Shown here piece by piece: positions 46,538 through 58,113 of a stretch of DNA of 64,000 nucleotides. The notes beneath the pieces are model-generated. The model had not been told where the DNA came from. It made no database searches and saw only the letters and a program-made list of their open reading frames with translations. A program made the position numbers and the translations under genes. How positions within the stretch are numbered: position 1 is the first letter of the stretch; each line of letters starts with the position of its first letter. Source of the stretch: Utricularia gibba (taxonomy: Eukaryota; Streptophyta; Magnoliopsida; Lamiales; Lentibulariaceae); the NCBI GenBank assembly GCA_002189035.1, contig NEEC01000015.1, positions 248,001-312,000 of the forward strand. Reading direction: 5' to 3'.

Positions 46538-49500
46538 ATGGCGACTCAAAAGGTGAACTTGGCGGTGATCTTGAAGGTCCCGGTAGTCGATGACGCATTT
46601 CTACTCACAAAGAAGAGTCCACCGCCTTGCTTCAATGACCCCGAGTATGATTCTTACAAGGATTCGGATCTTTGGGACCTGCCGTCTGTTCAGTTGTCAC
46701 CGAAAAGTAGCGCAGATCATGGCCACGAGATTCATATTGAAGGCTTGGATGATTCTTCTGTTGAATTTTTGAGGCTTTTTGACATCGATTCCGCTTTAAT
46801 CCAGGTATTCACACGCCTGAAAGGTCATCTCATTCTAGTCTTTGAATGGAGCTTGTGTAGATAGTTGACGCTTCCTTTGAATGGCTTTACGGTAGGTTCT
46901 TCGATCAGTGGGAATCGCTGACGTTGCAGGCATAAATTGGTCTTTCACAAAAATTGTTGAGGAACCAGAATTTGGACCTGGACTCCCAGAAAAGACGGTA
47001 TATCTTTCTGGAGCCACTGAACAGCGTTTTCAGTTGGAAGGTTCGTTTGATCTTTAAGCAAAAGGGCTAATATCTAGTTTGTACGGTTTCGGCTCAATTA
47101 GTCTGTAGTGAGTGTGCGTAGTGTTATCATGTAGACAATATGAAAGGGATGATCCACAGCATTTGCAGGAGAAAACTTGAAGCTCTTTCGAATGACGTTA
47201 ACGTTCACATGAGATTTTTAATGAATGTTCTTGAAGTTGTGAACATGTTATGCATCATTTATGCATGGACACGAACTATAAAAGAATATATTCTTGAAGT
47301 GGTTATTTGCGTCTGCTTTGAGCTATGTGTTTGTCTGATTGGAGGTTTTTGATATTAAGAAGTGATTCAATGTGATATTTTCGTGTGCACAGATCATTGT
47401 AAGTGGATGACCAACGATGCCTGTGATGCTTTGCTTCAACAAGTAAAGCCTCAAAATGATCGTATTGGTCCACTTGTTGTTGTTGGTCTTCTGAATGACT
47501 TGAAAAAAACTTCTGATGTTGCCCCCAACTTGAGATCCCAGGTTTGTCCCTTGCTAGTTCCGCTATTTGGTACTAGAGGAGATTTTTGGGCATCTCAGTT
47601 TTAACTTACACGAATCATGGAATTTTCTTATGAGTTTATATCCAGGAATATCCTCCGGGCATTAAAGTTGTGCCTATGAGAAGCAGAACTGGAAAACCTT
47701 TTTATACCACAAATTTGATTGTGCTTGTGCCTGCGAACAAATGTGGTAGCGTCAGTGGGGATGATTTTGTTGCAAGCGGAGATGCACTTATCATAGATCC
47801 GGGATGCAGCTCTGTGATGCACAAGGAGGTATTCTAGTATACACATTAGAACATATCATCTTTTTAATTTAGAATGTGATTGTTCAGTATGGATGATTTC
47901 CTGCTGCATGCACATGCTACGAAACAACTATGCCTAGTCTATTTACACTCCCAGAATCATTTACTGATGCATCGCATGATCAGCTGGAGGAAATTGTTTC
48001 TGCACTCCCGAAAAAGTTACTCGTGTTTGTAACCCATCATCACTATGATCATGTTGATGGTAAAATGCCTTTACCACATTTCGAAGATACTGCTTCACCA
48101 TTTGAGTTACTAGTTATATTTTCCTGTTGCCTCACAGGTCTCTCTGTTGTTCAAAAATGTAATGCTGATGCAGTTCTCTTGGCTCATGAAAACACGTGTC
48201 GCCGAATCTCAAAAGGTGTGTTTGCTTTTAAGTTTATGGCCTATACAGTTGTTGTCGCAAGATCTAACAGCACAAACCATCTTAAGAAAAAAGCATGTGA
48301 TCCTGTTGTTTAACAGAAGATTGGTCCTCGAGGCATATTCCGGTAGTGGGGCTTGAAGAAATCTGCATTGCTGGTCAACGTCTCAGAGTCATTGCAGCTC
48401 CGGTAGACTATCCTATGTTTGTTGTACATGTATTTATGTGCCCATTTGTGATTTTTTTTTTATCTGACTTTCATATAAGCTGCTCTATCCTACAATCTCA
48501 TTAGGGACATACAGATGGTCATCTAGCATTGCTGCATGTGGCTACGAATACTTTGGTCGTTGGAGATCATTGTGTTGGGTAGGTTCCCCGTAAATGTGGA
48601 TGCTAATCTTGAAAATGAAGTTTGCAATGAGTTATAGCTGGACTGTATAGAGGGGCAGCATGAAATTGGTGAAATATAACGTCTTGCACGTTTCTAGTCA
48701 TGCATAATTGTTTATAGGAATTTTTTTTGTTACCTGGATGCAGTCAGGGAAGTGCTGTATTGGATATAACATCTGGTGGAAATATGAGTGTAAGTTCAAA
48801 ATCAAGGGACCTAATAATTGCCTTTTCTTGTTCACTGCGTTTATTTTTTATGTCATGGACTCGTGATTGTTGTTTTGGGCTCGACACAACTTGCTTATTA
48901 TTTTCTCTGTAGGATTACTTCCGAACGACGTACGAGCTTATGGACATGTCACCACATGTTCTAATTCCAATGCATGGTAGAGCAAATATGTGGCCAAAAC
49001 ACATGCTCTGCAGCTATCTCAAGTCAGTATTGACGCTTCTGAACTAGTTGTTTGATGCTTGGTCCTTAGAAACTTTTGTTTCCTAAAATTTTCAGAAACC
49101 GTAGAAAACGAGAATCCACCATTTTAGATGCCATACAAAATGGAGCAAGAACTCTGTTTGATGTTGTTGCGTATACATATGCTGATGTTGATCGAAGTCT
49201 ATGGCTTCATGCTTCCTCAAATGTGAGACTGCACATCCAACACCTCGCTGTGCAGGGTAAATTACCTGAGGTAACATGCTTGAGCTGAAAACACTTGCTG
49301 ATTCTTCTGCCTTCTTGTTAGGCAGAGTTAGCTCTAATTTTGGTTTGGTTATCAGTTATCACAAAAAAATAAGGAAAAAAAAAACCACATGATTTGTCCA
49401 TTGAAGACACACAAAAACTCTTGGGTTTTGAAGTTACTAGTGTTTTTTTTTTTAACCTGAACATGCAGGATTTCTCTCAGAATTTCAAAGGCAGTTTAGT

Positions 49501-49910
49501 TGAATTTGAATCAAGTATGCGTAAAGTAAACCCCTGAGCCTGAAGAACGCTGCTCCTTTAAGAACTTGCCTTTGCTTCCTTGCATTTCTAGGTTGGACAG
49601 CCTTCTCCATGCTGATGACTTATTGAGGGTTTTATTGCCTATAAACTACAATTTTTGAATCCTTTTTTCGTCTTAGTCTCATGATCTCCTGGACATGATC
49701 CTTGAAAACACCTTACCATGTGCATTCTCTTTCCAGGAATTTTCATTGCTGAAATTTCAGTCGTCTTGTAAGATGAACTTCTTTCTGCTATGGATATGGG
49801 AGTGTTTGCGCCACCGTCTCCCGGCAGCGAACACCATGGTTGCCGGAGCACTCGCCACTGCGGCCGTCCTATATCCCGGTAAGGTTATTCTCTCAAGAAA
49901 CACAGAGTGA
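46538..49910 (+). CDS. Metallo-beta-lactamase-fold protein (LACTB2-like, At4g33540 type)
   Basis: A multi-exon gene for a protein of about 530 residues. Exon 1 (46538-46823) starts MATQKVNLAVILKVPVVDDA. Exon 2 (from 46909) gives VGIADVAGINWSFTKIVEEP. The catalytic metal site is HHHYDHVDG (HxHxDH motif), followed by GHTDGHLALLHVATNTLVVG and DHCVGQGSAVLD (later metal ligands), then HVLIPMHGR. This order matches plant LACTB2-like hydrolases; relatives in animals are mitochondrial endoribonucleases, but the plant substrate is not known to me. After KLPE and SSMRK, a GTAAAC donor joins at phase 0 to a last exon at 49738-49910. That exon adds LLKFQSSCKMNFFLLWIWEC and a hydrophobic tail (MVAGALATAAVLYPG), suggesting a membrane anchor. 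Without that splice the frame would stop at 49537. All junctions are in frame; no frameshift. Confidence 0.85.
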
Positions 49911-50020
49911 TTGATGGATGTACCCAAGTTGCTGACACCATGAGTCATCCATCCATCCATCCTAGTGTTCTATGCATCCATGAAAACATAAATTGAATTC
50001 CCTTTTAATGAAAGAAAGAA

Positions 50021-52181
50021 TTAGTGACTAGAGCGGCAGGGATCTTCAGACACAGAAGGGGAATCCGAAACAGAATCTATGGCAGATTCATGTGACTGCG
50101 AATCTTCGTACCCACGAAGCTCTTGTATCATCTTCAACACGTGGCTCATCTTGGGCCGTTGATCAGGTAACGTCTGTGTGCACGTCATTGCAATCTGCAA
50201 CAAACCGACCATATCTTCTTCAACATCTCTATACCTCAAAAGCTCCAAATCGAACACCTCCGAAGTCCACTCCTCTCTCACAACGGACTGCACCCACTTC
50301 GGCAGATCGACAGCTCCGAGGTTCCCGGCGGCGACACCGTTGTTTTCGACGGTAAATGGGCACTTCCCGGTAAGCAATTCGAGTAAAAGGACGCCAAAGG
50401 AGTAGACATCAGACTTCGCGGTAAGCTTTCTGGTGTCAACCGCTGCCTCTGGAGCTCGATAGCCGTTGGATTTGAGTGATGCGAATGCCGATAGGCCGAA
50501 GTCGGAGAGTTTCGCATTCCCTTCTCCGTCGATGAGAATGTTGGTTGATCTGATGTTGCCGTGGATGAGCCGGAGCGATCTGCATGCACTGTGGATGTAG
50601 GCTAAGCCACGAGCTGCGCCTATTGCAATTTTGAACCTTGTGGCCCAGTCTAATGGGGTTCTTCCCGGTCCTCTATTTCCTGTCAGTAAAATGGTGAAAG
50701 AAAACGAGAGATGAGAAACCCGAGTAAGTATGGTGATGGTAGCACATGGACAGGATGCGACAGGGTTAACTAACAGAACCCCATGTGGTAAAAGAAAAAA
50801 AAAAGTACAGCGAGGTACCGTGAAGAAGCCAGAACAGACTGCCGTTGGGCATATGATCAACTACCAGCAGCTTCTCATCTCCGGCGAAGTAGTAAGCTTT
50901 GAGATTAACTAGATTTGGGTGTCTTAATCGCCCCAGAATCTGCATCTGTTGCTCAAATTCTCTCCTGGAAACCCGTTCAAATCCTTTAATCTCTTGACTG
51001 CAACCACAGTCCCATCATCCAGCATCGCTTTGTAAGTTGTCCCGAATCCACCTCTTCCCATCATTTCAGCTGAAGCTCTCAACAGATCCTCCAATTCGAA
51101 TGTTCTTTCCCCGTACAAGAACACAATTTTACTCCTCGAATCGGAGAGGGATTGTAGTGGACAGGGGTGTGGGGGGTTGGAGTACGAGTAGGGGCTGCTA
51201 GCTGAGTACATGATCTTCTCTGCTTCGTTGTTCTTATTCCCGGATGGCAGAAAACTTCTGGAGCCTTTCCCCAGAAGTAGCAGTACAGAAGCAGGAAAAC
51301 TGCCCCAGAACAACGGCGTCTCCGATTATTATACAGAGTAATGCCAAAGAACTTATTTTGCTGCGGTGGGGTTTCGCTGGAGCGCCGATTACACCCGGCA
51401 TTGTGGTCGGAGAAGAGGCGATGGTTGTGTTCGGGGTGAGCGGCGACGCCATTGCTCCGCCGGGGTTGGAGGAGGGAGGATTAGAAGTCGCTGCACATAG
51501 ATTATCCAGCGGCCGCCCGCATAAATTAGGATTATTCGAAAATGCCGTCGCCGGAAAAGCGGAGAGCGAGGCGGGTATCTCTCCGGTGAAGTTGTTTCCG
51601 GTGACATTGAAGTCCTGTAGATTCGGTAACCGCAAAAAGGAAAGAGGACCCGAGAGTCGATTTTGTTCGAGTCTCAGAGTAAGCAAACGTAGGAGACCGA
51701 CGACGCTGAACGGGATTTCGCCGGAGAAGTTGTTATACGACAGATCGAGACGATTAAGCTTGAAAAGAGAGGTAATCGAAGATGGGAAGTCGCCGGAGAA
51801 GCGGTTATGGGAGAGGAAAACGAGTTTGAGGTTGGAGAGTGGAGAGAGATCCGGAATCCCACCCCAGAAGTCGTTTTTCTTGAGACTCAGAACTCGGAGC
51901 TGGGTTAAGGAGACGATTGGTCCGGGGAACGGCCCCGTGAGATTCAAATCTTCGAGGACCAAATGGGAGACGCGGTTGTGGAGACAAGAAACCCCGCGCC
52001 AGGATGCGGAAGCGTTGCATGGGTTTGAAGAAGCGTTCCACGACTTGAAGACGGCGTCGTTTGGATCGACGGCGGACTTAAGGAGTAGAAGAGAGGGTGC
52101 GTCGGGGTGGTGGTCCCCAGCAGCGGTGCAGTGAAGAAAGAAGAAAAGGAGCACCGCGGCCGTGAAGCGAACCACCACCAT
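50021..52181 (-). CDS. LRR-III receptor-like pseudokinase, frame broken at three sites
   Basis: An LRR-RLK of subfamily III (At5g67200/At1g68400 type) of about 650 residues. A signal peptide ([20 protein letters not shown]) precedes LRRs such as [20 protein letters not shown] and [20 protein letters not shown], a Ser/Pro/Thr linker and the TM region [17 protein letters not shown]. The kinase has [10 protein letters not shown] (lysine), then [13 protein letters not shown], where HGN replaces catalytic HRD, then [12 protein letters not shown] and SNGYRAPEA. It is probably catalytically weak or inactive, acting as a scaffold. Three single-base frame breaks are seen: C4 runs at 51303-51306 and 51269-51272 and near the C3 at 50972-50974. 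One extra base at each restores [25 protein letters not shown] and [13 protein letters not shown]. An in-frame ATG at 52229 gives a proline-rich extension; I prefer 52181 for the signal peptide. Confidence 0.87.
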
Positions 52182-52229
52182 TCGTCTCTGGAGTACCTCC
52201 CGCAATGGCGGCGGCGGCGGCAGCAGCAT

Positions 52230-52743
52230 TGTCGTTGAATGCCAGAGACTTGCGGCGGCGGTCCGGGGGGTCAGAGGGAGTGGCGGGCGCGGAGTTTTAA
52301 CTGTAAAGCGCCGCCATTAATTCTCAGAAAGCGGGCTTCAGAAAAAGCTATGGGTAACCACCAGTAGTACTCCGCTCCATCGATTTACCAGCTTTTAAGA
52401 GCGTTGGGTGAAGCAATTACAGAACCTGCATCTGTACGTCCCTTCCCTTTAATACTCCCATTATTAAATATATTTTTACTTTTGTTTTGTACGGTGCATC
52501 CTTTTCCTTTAAAAGCACGTGCGGTGTTTGAATAAGTCACGTGCCACAGGGGGCAGTTAGTCTTAGATGGGAAACACTTTGTGCCAGAGTGAAGTGCCAT
52601 TTTTGGGCAGGCGATGTCCGAAAAGGTACAAAGAATCAGGGAAGAGCCAAATAGGACAACGAATTCTTGATGAATCAATGAATGATGATGGAAGAAGAAG
52701 AAGAAGAAGAAGAAGAAGAAAGGGAGAGCCAGCCACTGCCTTG
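52230..52743. repeat. Spacer between RLK and PP2C genes with GAA microsatellite
   Basis: The gap holds the RLK promoter and leader and the PP2C 3' flank. An (GAA)n run of about ten units lies at 52691-52720. A G/C-rich stretch at 52250-52300 precedes the RLK start. The overlapping ORFs of up to 185 codons are low-complexity shadows around the GAA run and the PP2C gene. Confidence 0.5.
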
Positions 52744-54635
52744 TTATACGACTTTGATTCCACTGGGTCGTTTCCCTTCCATGGCGTCCTTCTTGTTTCT
52801 GCAGTCTGCACACAGAAACGGGCCTTGCCATGGCTTCGAGCTCATCGAGAATATGGAGCCCGCGTGAACGGAAATCCCCTCGTGCGGGGCGAGATCCACC
52901 TGGCAGATGGCGCACACGAACAACCCATCGTTGGCGTCAGACCCCGCGTCATCGTTCCCCAGCCTGTCCAGTTTCAAAGAAGATCAGTGTGTGTGCATCC
53001 CCAATCCATCCCGTGTGAGAATCAGAAAACCAAAATGCGAACCTCTCGGCAAGCATTGCTGATCCCTCTTCGAACAATTCTTCCACAATCCCAACTGAAG
53101 ACAGTTTCTTTGATAGTTTGTTAGCAGACCAAAAACGCTGCTTCCCTGAAAACAAAGCTTTAAGCTTGCTGTACTTTTTCAGTGGAGGTAGAGGGGGGAG
53201 CTCGGTCACAGTGCTCTCCGGAGGGATTATGTCGACTACAATGCATGTTGTGTCATCCTTCAGCCCATTTGTGCGTAATGTTTCCTATATGTCGCAGTGT
53301 ATCAGATTTTACTGAGTCCGAATTTCATCATCAATCAGGGTTAGAAGCAGATGATTACCTTGACAAGTTGTCTAGCAGCAAGTTCTGTGGGCAACCCACG
53401 GCAGCATTTTGCTGCAGTTGCTGATGAAAGTGCATCCCAGACGCCATCAGAGGCAATAATCAGCCTTCCCCCCGTGCTGGATAACTTTACAAGAATGGAA
53501 GATGTCAGGGCTGCATAAGCACACAGTAGTAAAACAGGGAATTGGGAGCTTACTTTAACTTGCTTGACATATGGTACGGGTACAATGAATTCGCCTACAT
53601 CCATGTCGCCAATTGATCTCGAGAGGCATAGACCTCCGGGCCAACAACGAAGAGGACCAACCTAAAGTTGTGTAACATTAGGGGTACTGTGGGTGCTGTG
53701 AAAAGTCTTATCACACAAATAGGCTTGCGGGCATCTCACCTCAGTACCACCACAAAGACTAAGCCTCCCAACTTCACCTCCACTTGCTGTTACACGTTCC
53801 CTTCTGCGATTTTAGGACATAAAATTAATGGCCAACGATGAAGTGGAATCAGGATAGACAAAAGCAAATAAGCATACTCTTCGGCATTTTCTTCAAGCCT
53901 ATGATCAACTGTGAGGACAGATACTCCACTGCCAGGACAATCTAGAATACAGCGTGAATCTCCAACAGATGCCACGGTAACCGTCCAACCATCTACTATC
54001 ACGAATGTTGCTGTAGTCCCAGAAGTTTTTCCTGCACATTGGGGAGAGTTGAGGTATCAGCTTCCATGAACAACTACTCATAAAACCTTCTCCAGAACAG
54101 AATAACGTGCCTTTACTCTGAAAAACCTTGTCAGTTTTAACAAATCCAGCTACTAGAGCACGTGGTAAGGCATGAAGCCATTCATCCCGATCGAGACCAC
54201 GAGGGATGGCATCTAAGACATAGTTTAACAAATGATCTCTTGAAAAAATGGCAGCCGCGTTCCCGTTATGTCCATCAAAAATCTGAAAAGAGGGAATGTT
54301 AATACAAGAAAAATTACAAGCTACTACCATGGACATTTGATATGCCATTCACAGGTTTGACATTTCATCAGGCATATCGAGAGGGAGATTATAATCCTTG
54401 AAATCAACTAGGAATAGCGTACCCCAAAAACAGAGAATGACGACGACGGATTGCCAGGAACTCGCTGGCAATCACTTCTCATCAAGAAATAATCTTCCCC
54501 TTTCCTAGACTGTGCAGCAGAGCCGCATCTTACTGTTGGCTTCTCCAGCTTCTCATGCTTAAACTCCCTTGATATCAGTGAAGCTAAAGGCACAAGAGCT
54601 CCTCGACTACTATTCTTGTCTTTCCTAGATCCCAT
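52744..54635 (-). CDS. PP2C protein phosphatase with C-terminal Cys-rich module (At1g47380 type)
   Basis: A PPM-family Ser/Thr phosphatase of about 400 residues. Exon 1 (to about 54422) gives MGSRKDKNSSRGALVPLASL and KGEDYFLMRSDCQRVPG. The next exons encode IFDGHNGNAAAIFSRDHLLN (metal-binding DGH), LPRALVAGFVKTDKVFQ, then SGTTATFVIVDGWTVTVASV with GDSRCILD, VGPLRCWPGGLCLSRSIGDM, FIVPVPYVKQVK and LIIASDGVWDAL. After DDTTCIVVDI comes a basic linker (LKALFSGKQRFW), VEELFEEGSAMLAER and a C-terminal module, FVCAICQVDLAPHEGISVHA, ending in DCRNKKDAMEGKRPSG. The order and C-terminal cysteine module match the At1g47380 (PP2C 12) branch. Metal ligands appear intact. The first-exon donor gives FG|IFDGH in phase 0, matching the family. 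No frameshift. Confidence 0.9.
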
Positions 54636-55434
54636 CTATGAACACCTTATATCTAACTAACAATTACTGGAGTTAAAAGTCAGAATTATTAGTAGAACAC
54701 AACAGCAGACACCATCTTTGATGCCCTCCTCCCTGAAATTCGATCTCTACAAAACCAGGGAAAAATCGAAGTCCTTTTTATTCAATTTCCCACAAACCCC
54801 ATACCACAACTAAAGCGCAAAAGCATCCACACCCCACAACCTCCGATCACCTCAAATCCTCCTCAAGATTTCACCTGCAATTTTAACATAACAATAAGCT
54901 CCAACACCGCAGGACGCCAAATCCATGAAAGATGACGGCGAAAGGAAAACATTCCACAAAAAGTCAAACCTGCAATAACCCGCTGTACTACTTCCTCAGA
55001 GTTCCAAAAGAACACCAGAGGCAGATCTGATAGCGACCGCTCAACTTAGAAGAAGCCACTGATAAATAAAAGCCGGAAAGATTCAACCGGGAAAGCGTGT
55101 TGCCGAGCTGTGAACGAAAGAACAAGCCCAAAATCAACGAAAACCCATCCCCAGCTTTCGCATTGAATAACAAATTCAGAAATTAAATATACATTCTCCG
55201 AAGATGTCATTCCATGGCACAGATCAGCATTGCGGAGGCTGCAATGGCGATATTTCCTGCTGTTCGGATACATTGGACGACAGCTGGCACTGACCCATCG
55301 TTCCCAGTGGAGCGCATTCACTTCCCCTCTTTTCCTTCCCAATTCCTCCCTCCCTCTCTGGAAAGCTTTTTTTTTTTTTATATATTTAAAATATATATAA
55401 TATTAAAACATCGTACGGTTTTCATTTTCCAGAT
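54636..55434. other. Spacer with the PP2C leader and LRK10L 3' flank
   Basis: Probably the 5' leader, including a leader intron, and promoter of the minus-strand PP2C gene. The right end, with a T run at about 55367-55379 and AT-rich sequence, is the LRK10L 3' flank. Short ORFs lack domains. Confidence 0.4.
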
Positions 55435-57689
55435 CTACCCCTCTGAGCAAGTGTAAGCTGTTGAACCAGAGCTACGCCAACCATCAACAACCGCCTTCGG
55501 TGAATCCTGAAGCTTCTGCTGGCTAAGCAGCCATGCCTCGTCCATGTCGAGAAACCGACTCGACCTGCGACCGCGTTCATCGCCGCCTTGAATGCCCTTC
55601 AGAATCACTACGATCTCGTTCATAGAAGGCCTGAAGTCGCTTTCCGTGTGCAGGCATCGAAAGGCCAGCTCCGCCACCGCTTCGGTCATCTTCGTGACCT
55701 TCGGATCCGACCCGAATCCGATACGCGGATCAATCAGTTCGTGAAGCGCGGATCTCTGGATCCTGTTGACGGCCAAGTTCGCCAAGCTCACTTCGCTCCT
55801 ACTGCGGGTGATATCAACGGCAGGCATTGAGGAAATGAGCTCGATCAGGACAACTCCAAAGCTGTAGACATCGCTCTTGTCCGTCAGCTGGTAGCATCGG
55901 TGGTACTCCGGATCCACGTATCCCGGAGTTCCCTGCGGCGCCGTCGAGACATGGCTCACGTTGTTCGGAAAAAGCCTGGAGAGACCAAAATCAGCCACCT
56001 TCACGCAGAAATGGTCGTCCAGCAAGATGTTGTCCGTCTTCACATCGCGGTGGATGATGTCCGATTTGTGGAGATACGCCAGCGCGCTAGCAGTTTGCAC
56101 CGCGATCTCCATACGAACCTGCCATGGAAGCACATTCTCCTTCGACTTCTCGCCGTGTAGATGATCCGCCAGCGTGCCGTTGGGGATGTACTCGTAGACG
56201 AGTAAGAGCCCCCGGCTTGTCCTCGAGGTGCACCCGTACAGAGACACCAGATTCGGGTGCCTTAAGCAGGTCAGAGTGTTGACTTCGTTCATGAAATGAT
56301 CCATTCTCTTGTGGTTCCGCTCGTATAACCTCTTCACTGCAACTTCTCTTCCATCTCCCAGTTTTCCTGGCACAAGCCCCATTCAAAACATAGCACCCAA
56401 CGAGCACATTTTGTGACACAACATGCAGTGAACCCCTGTTGGTGAGTGATGAAAGGCTTACCATAGTAAACAGTTCCGAAGCCGCCGTCACCAAGTTCCC
56501 TGGAATCGTCGAAGTTGCAGGTGGCTTCCTGAAGCTCTCTGTATGAAAATATCTGAACTCCATGTAAGCTTGATGCTTCGACTTGTGAAGAAGAGGTGAA
56601 GGAAGATGCACTTCTAAGGTACACTCCCCTGGTTCGTATACATCTCCATTGTCGCCAGAGTAGGAACATCACTGCTACGAGTAACGCAAGTATCACTACA
56701 GCCGCAGGTATCACTGTAACAATGAAGACAAAAAAAGGGGAAAAATAGAATTAACAAGGCATAGGATTAGATATAGAATTCAAAATAGATGACACTGCTA
56801 CTTACTTATAGCAAGGAGGAGTTTCCAGTTCCGCGGGGATTCTGAGTTCAACATGCGAAAAAAAAACGCAGTTGTTAATTTTATTAGTTACCAAAATGAA
56901 TTTTATTAAAAAAAATTAATTGGAGAAAGTGATTACCGTCGCAGGTTCTCCAATGCGGCCCATCAGGGCAAAAGCACTTGAAAAGGCGAGTCGTTCTGTT
57001 ATACCCACAGCGGCCGCCGCTAACTTCACAGCGGTCGCATTTACTTGCGGTCCAGTTCAGGGAAAATCCATTCCGCAAGTACAACGAAGCAGCATTCGCC
57101 GATATATCCCCGCCGCTGCTGCCTCCATCTTTTATCGGAACAACAACGGTTCGATCACAATTACTGCTCGCGGCTACGTCGATCACATTTCCGCCTCTCT
57201 GAGAATAAGCCCAACCCCAATTTGAATCACACCCTCGTTATACGACGGGTCCTGGTCGTACTCAGGATCTTCGCAGTGAATGAAAAAATTCAGATACGAT
57301 GTATTATCGCCATACCGGAAATTCTCTGGAAGAGTGGTGTTCGAAATATTTGATGCAATACAGCCTGCAGAATTAGTTGCGTTCCACAGTCTCACACTCA
57401 AAGATTTTTCCCCATAAGAAATTTCTCGAATCTCGTAATCGTTCCCAGAAATGTTGAGAATCGGGAACCCTGCCCGGCATCTTACGGCGAATCCGTCGAA
57501 GGGGTAGCCACAGTAAGGCGGCTGCTGATTCACAAGGTAGAATGGGAAGCTGATGTCTGGGGCCTCGGAGGAGTTACTGCATCTCGCCCGTTGGCACGCT
57601 TCGAACCGTGAATCATCGGTTGCAATCGCCGATGAGATGATTACAGAGACGAAGAACAAGTTTACGGTTGCTGCTACAAACTTGGGCAT
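55435..57689 (-). CDS. LRK10L-type receptor kinase (LEAF RUST 10-like), frame broken in ectodomain
   Basis: A WAK-associated receptor-like kinase of about 650 residues. The signal peptide MPKFVAATVNLFFVSVIISS precedes a GUB_WAK domain (SFPFYLVNQQPPYCGYPFDG, GFAVRCRAGFPILNIS). After a one-base shift, NWGWAYSQRGGNVIDVAASS continues to the WAK_assoc C-terminal motif CEVSGGRCGYNRTTRLFKCF. A TM segment (MIPAAVVILALLVAVMFLLW) precedes the kinase: LGDGGFGTVYYGKLGDGREV (glycine loop), VAVKRLYER, IIHRDVKTDNILLDDHF, VADFGLSRLFP and GTPGYVDPEYHRCY. All catalytic residues are present, so an active kinase is expected at the plasma membrane. Stop TAG is at 55435. The shift maps to a short G run (C3 on plus at 57232-57234); one added G gives EGCDSNWGWAY, a sensible cysteine in this domain. 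An upstream ATG at 57767 is in frame; 57689 is favoured for the signal peptide. Confidence 0.88.
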
Positions 57690-58113
57690 ACTGACCTGGA
57701 AAATTCCGCGATCACCAGCTGATAAGCAACGATCGGAAAATGGATTGAGCTTGGGGAGGAGACTCATCTCCTCCAGGTTGGATTAGATTCCGCGTGAAAA
57801 AGTGGCGCTCAAGTCATCCGTCTACTTGACTAATTTCCGAAGACGAAGCTTCTTCTCTGTAGGATATGTTTGAATTTTCCCAAGCCTGTCGTTGTCTGGT
57901 TGGGTTACGACTTGGTCACATTAAAAACATTGCACTGCAAATGTTCAGCAGCTTTAACTTAAGGGAAGAAACTAGCAGCAGACGCCGGTAAACTTTTCTG
58001 CCTGAACCAAATGGCTAACCAAAGCTAACGGTAACCAACAGTCATGGAGCCGAAGAAGCCCCCATTGCCATTGAAAAGCTAACCTACTCAAGAGTTTGGA
58101 CCTGGATCTGGGC
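57690..58113. other. Spacer upstream of LRK10L
   Basis: About 420 bases with the LRK10L promoter and leader and the 3' flank of the acidic protein gene. An in-frame alternative start (57767) lies here. No other feature is seen. Confidence 0.4.

Noticed and set aside
50092-50405. Plus-strand ORFs opposite the RLK kinase domain
   Set aside because: They are antisense shadows of a conserved kinase exon.
51244-52134. 296-codon plus-strand ORF opposite the RLK ectodomain
   Set aside because: It is antisense to a recognisable LRR exon; long antisense ORFs are common in GC-rich LRR sequence.
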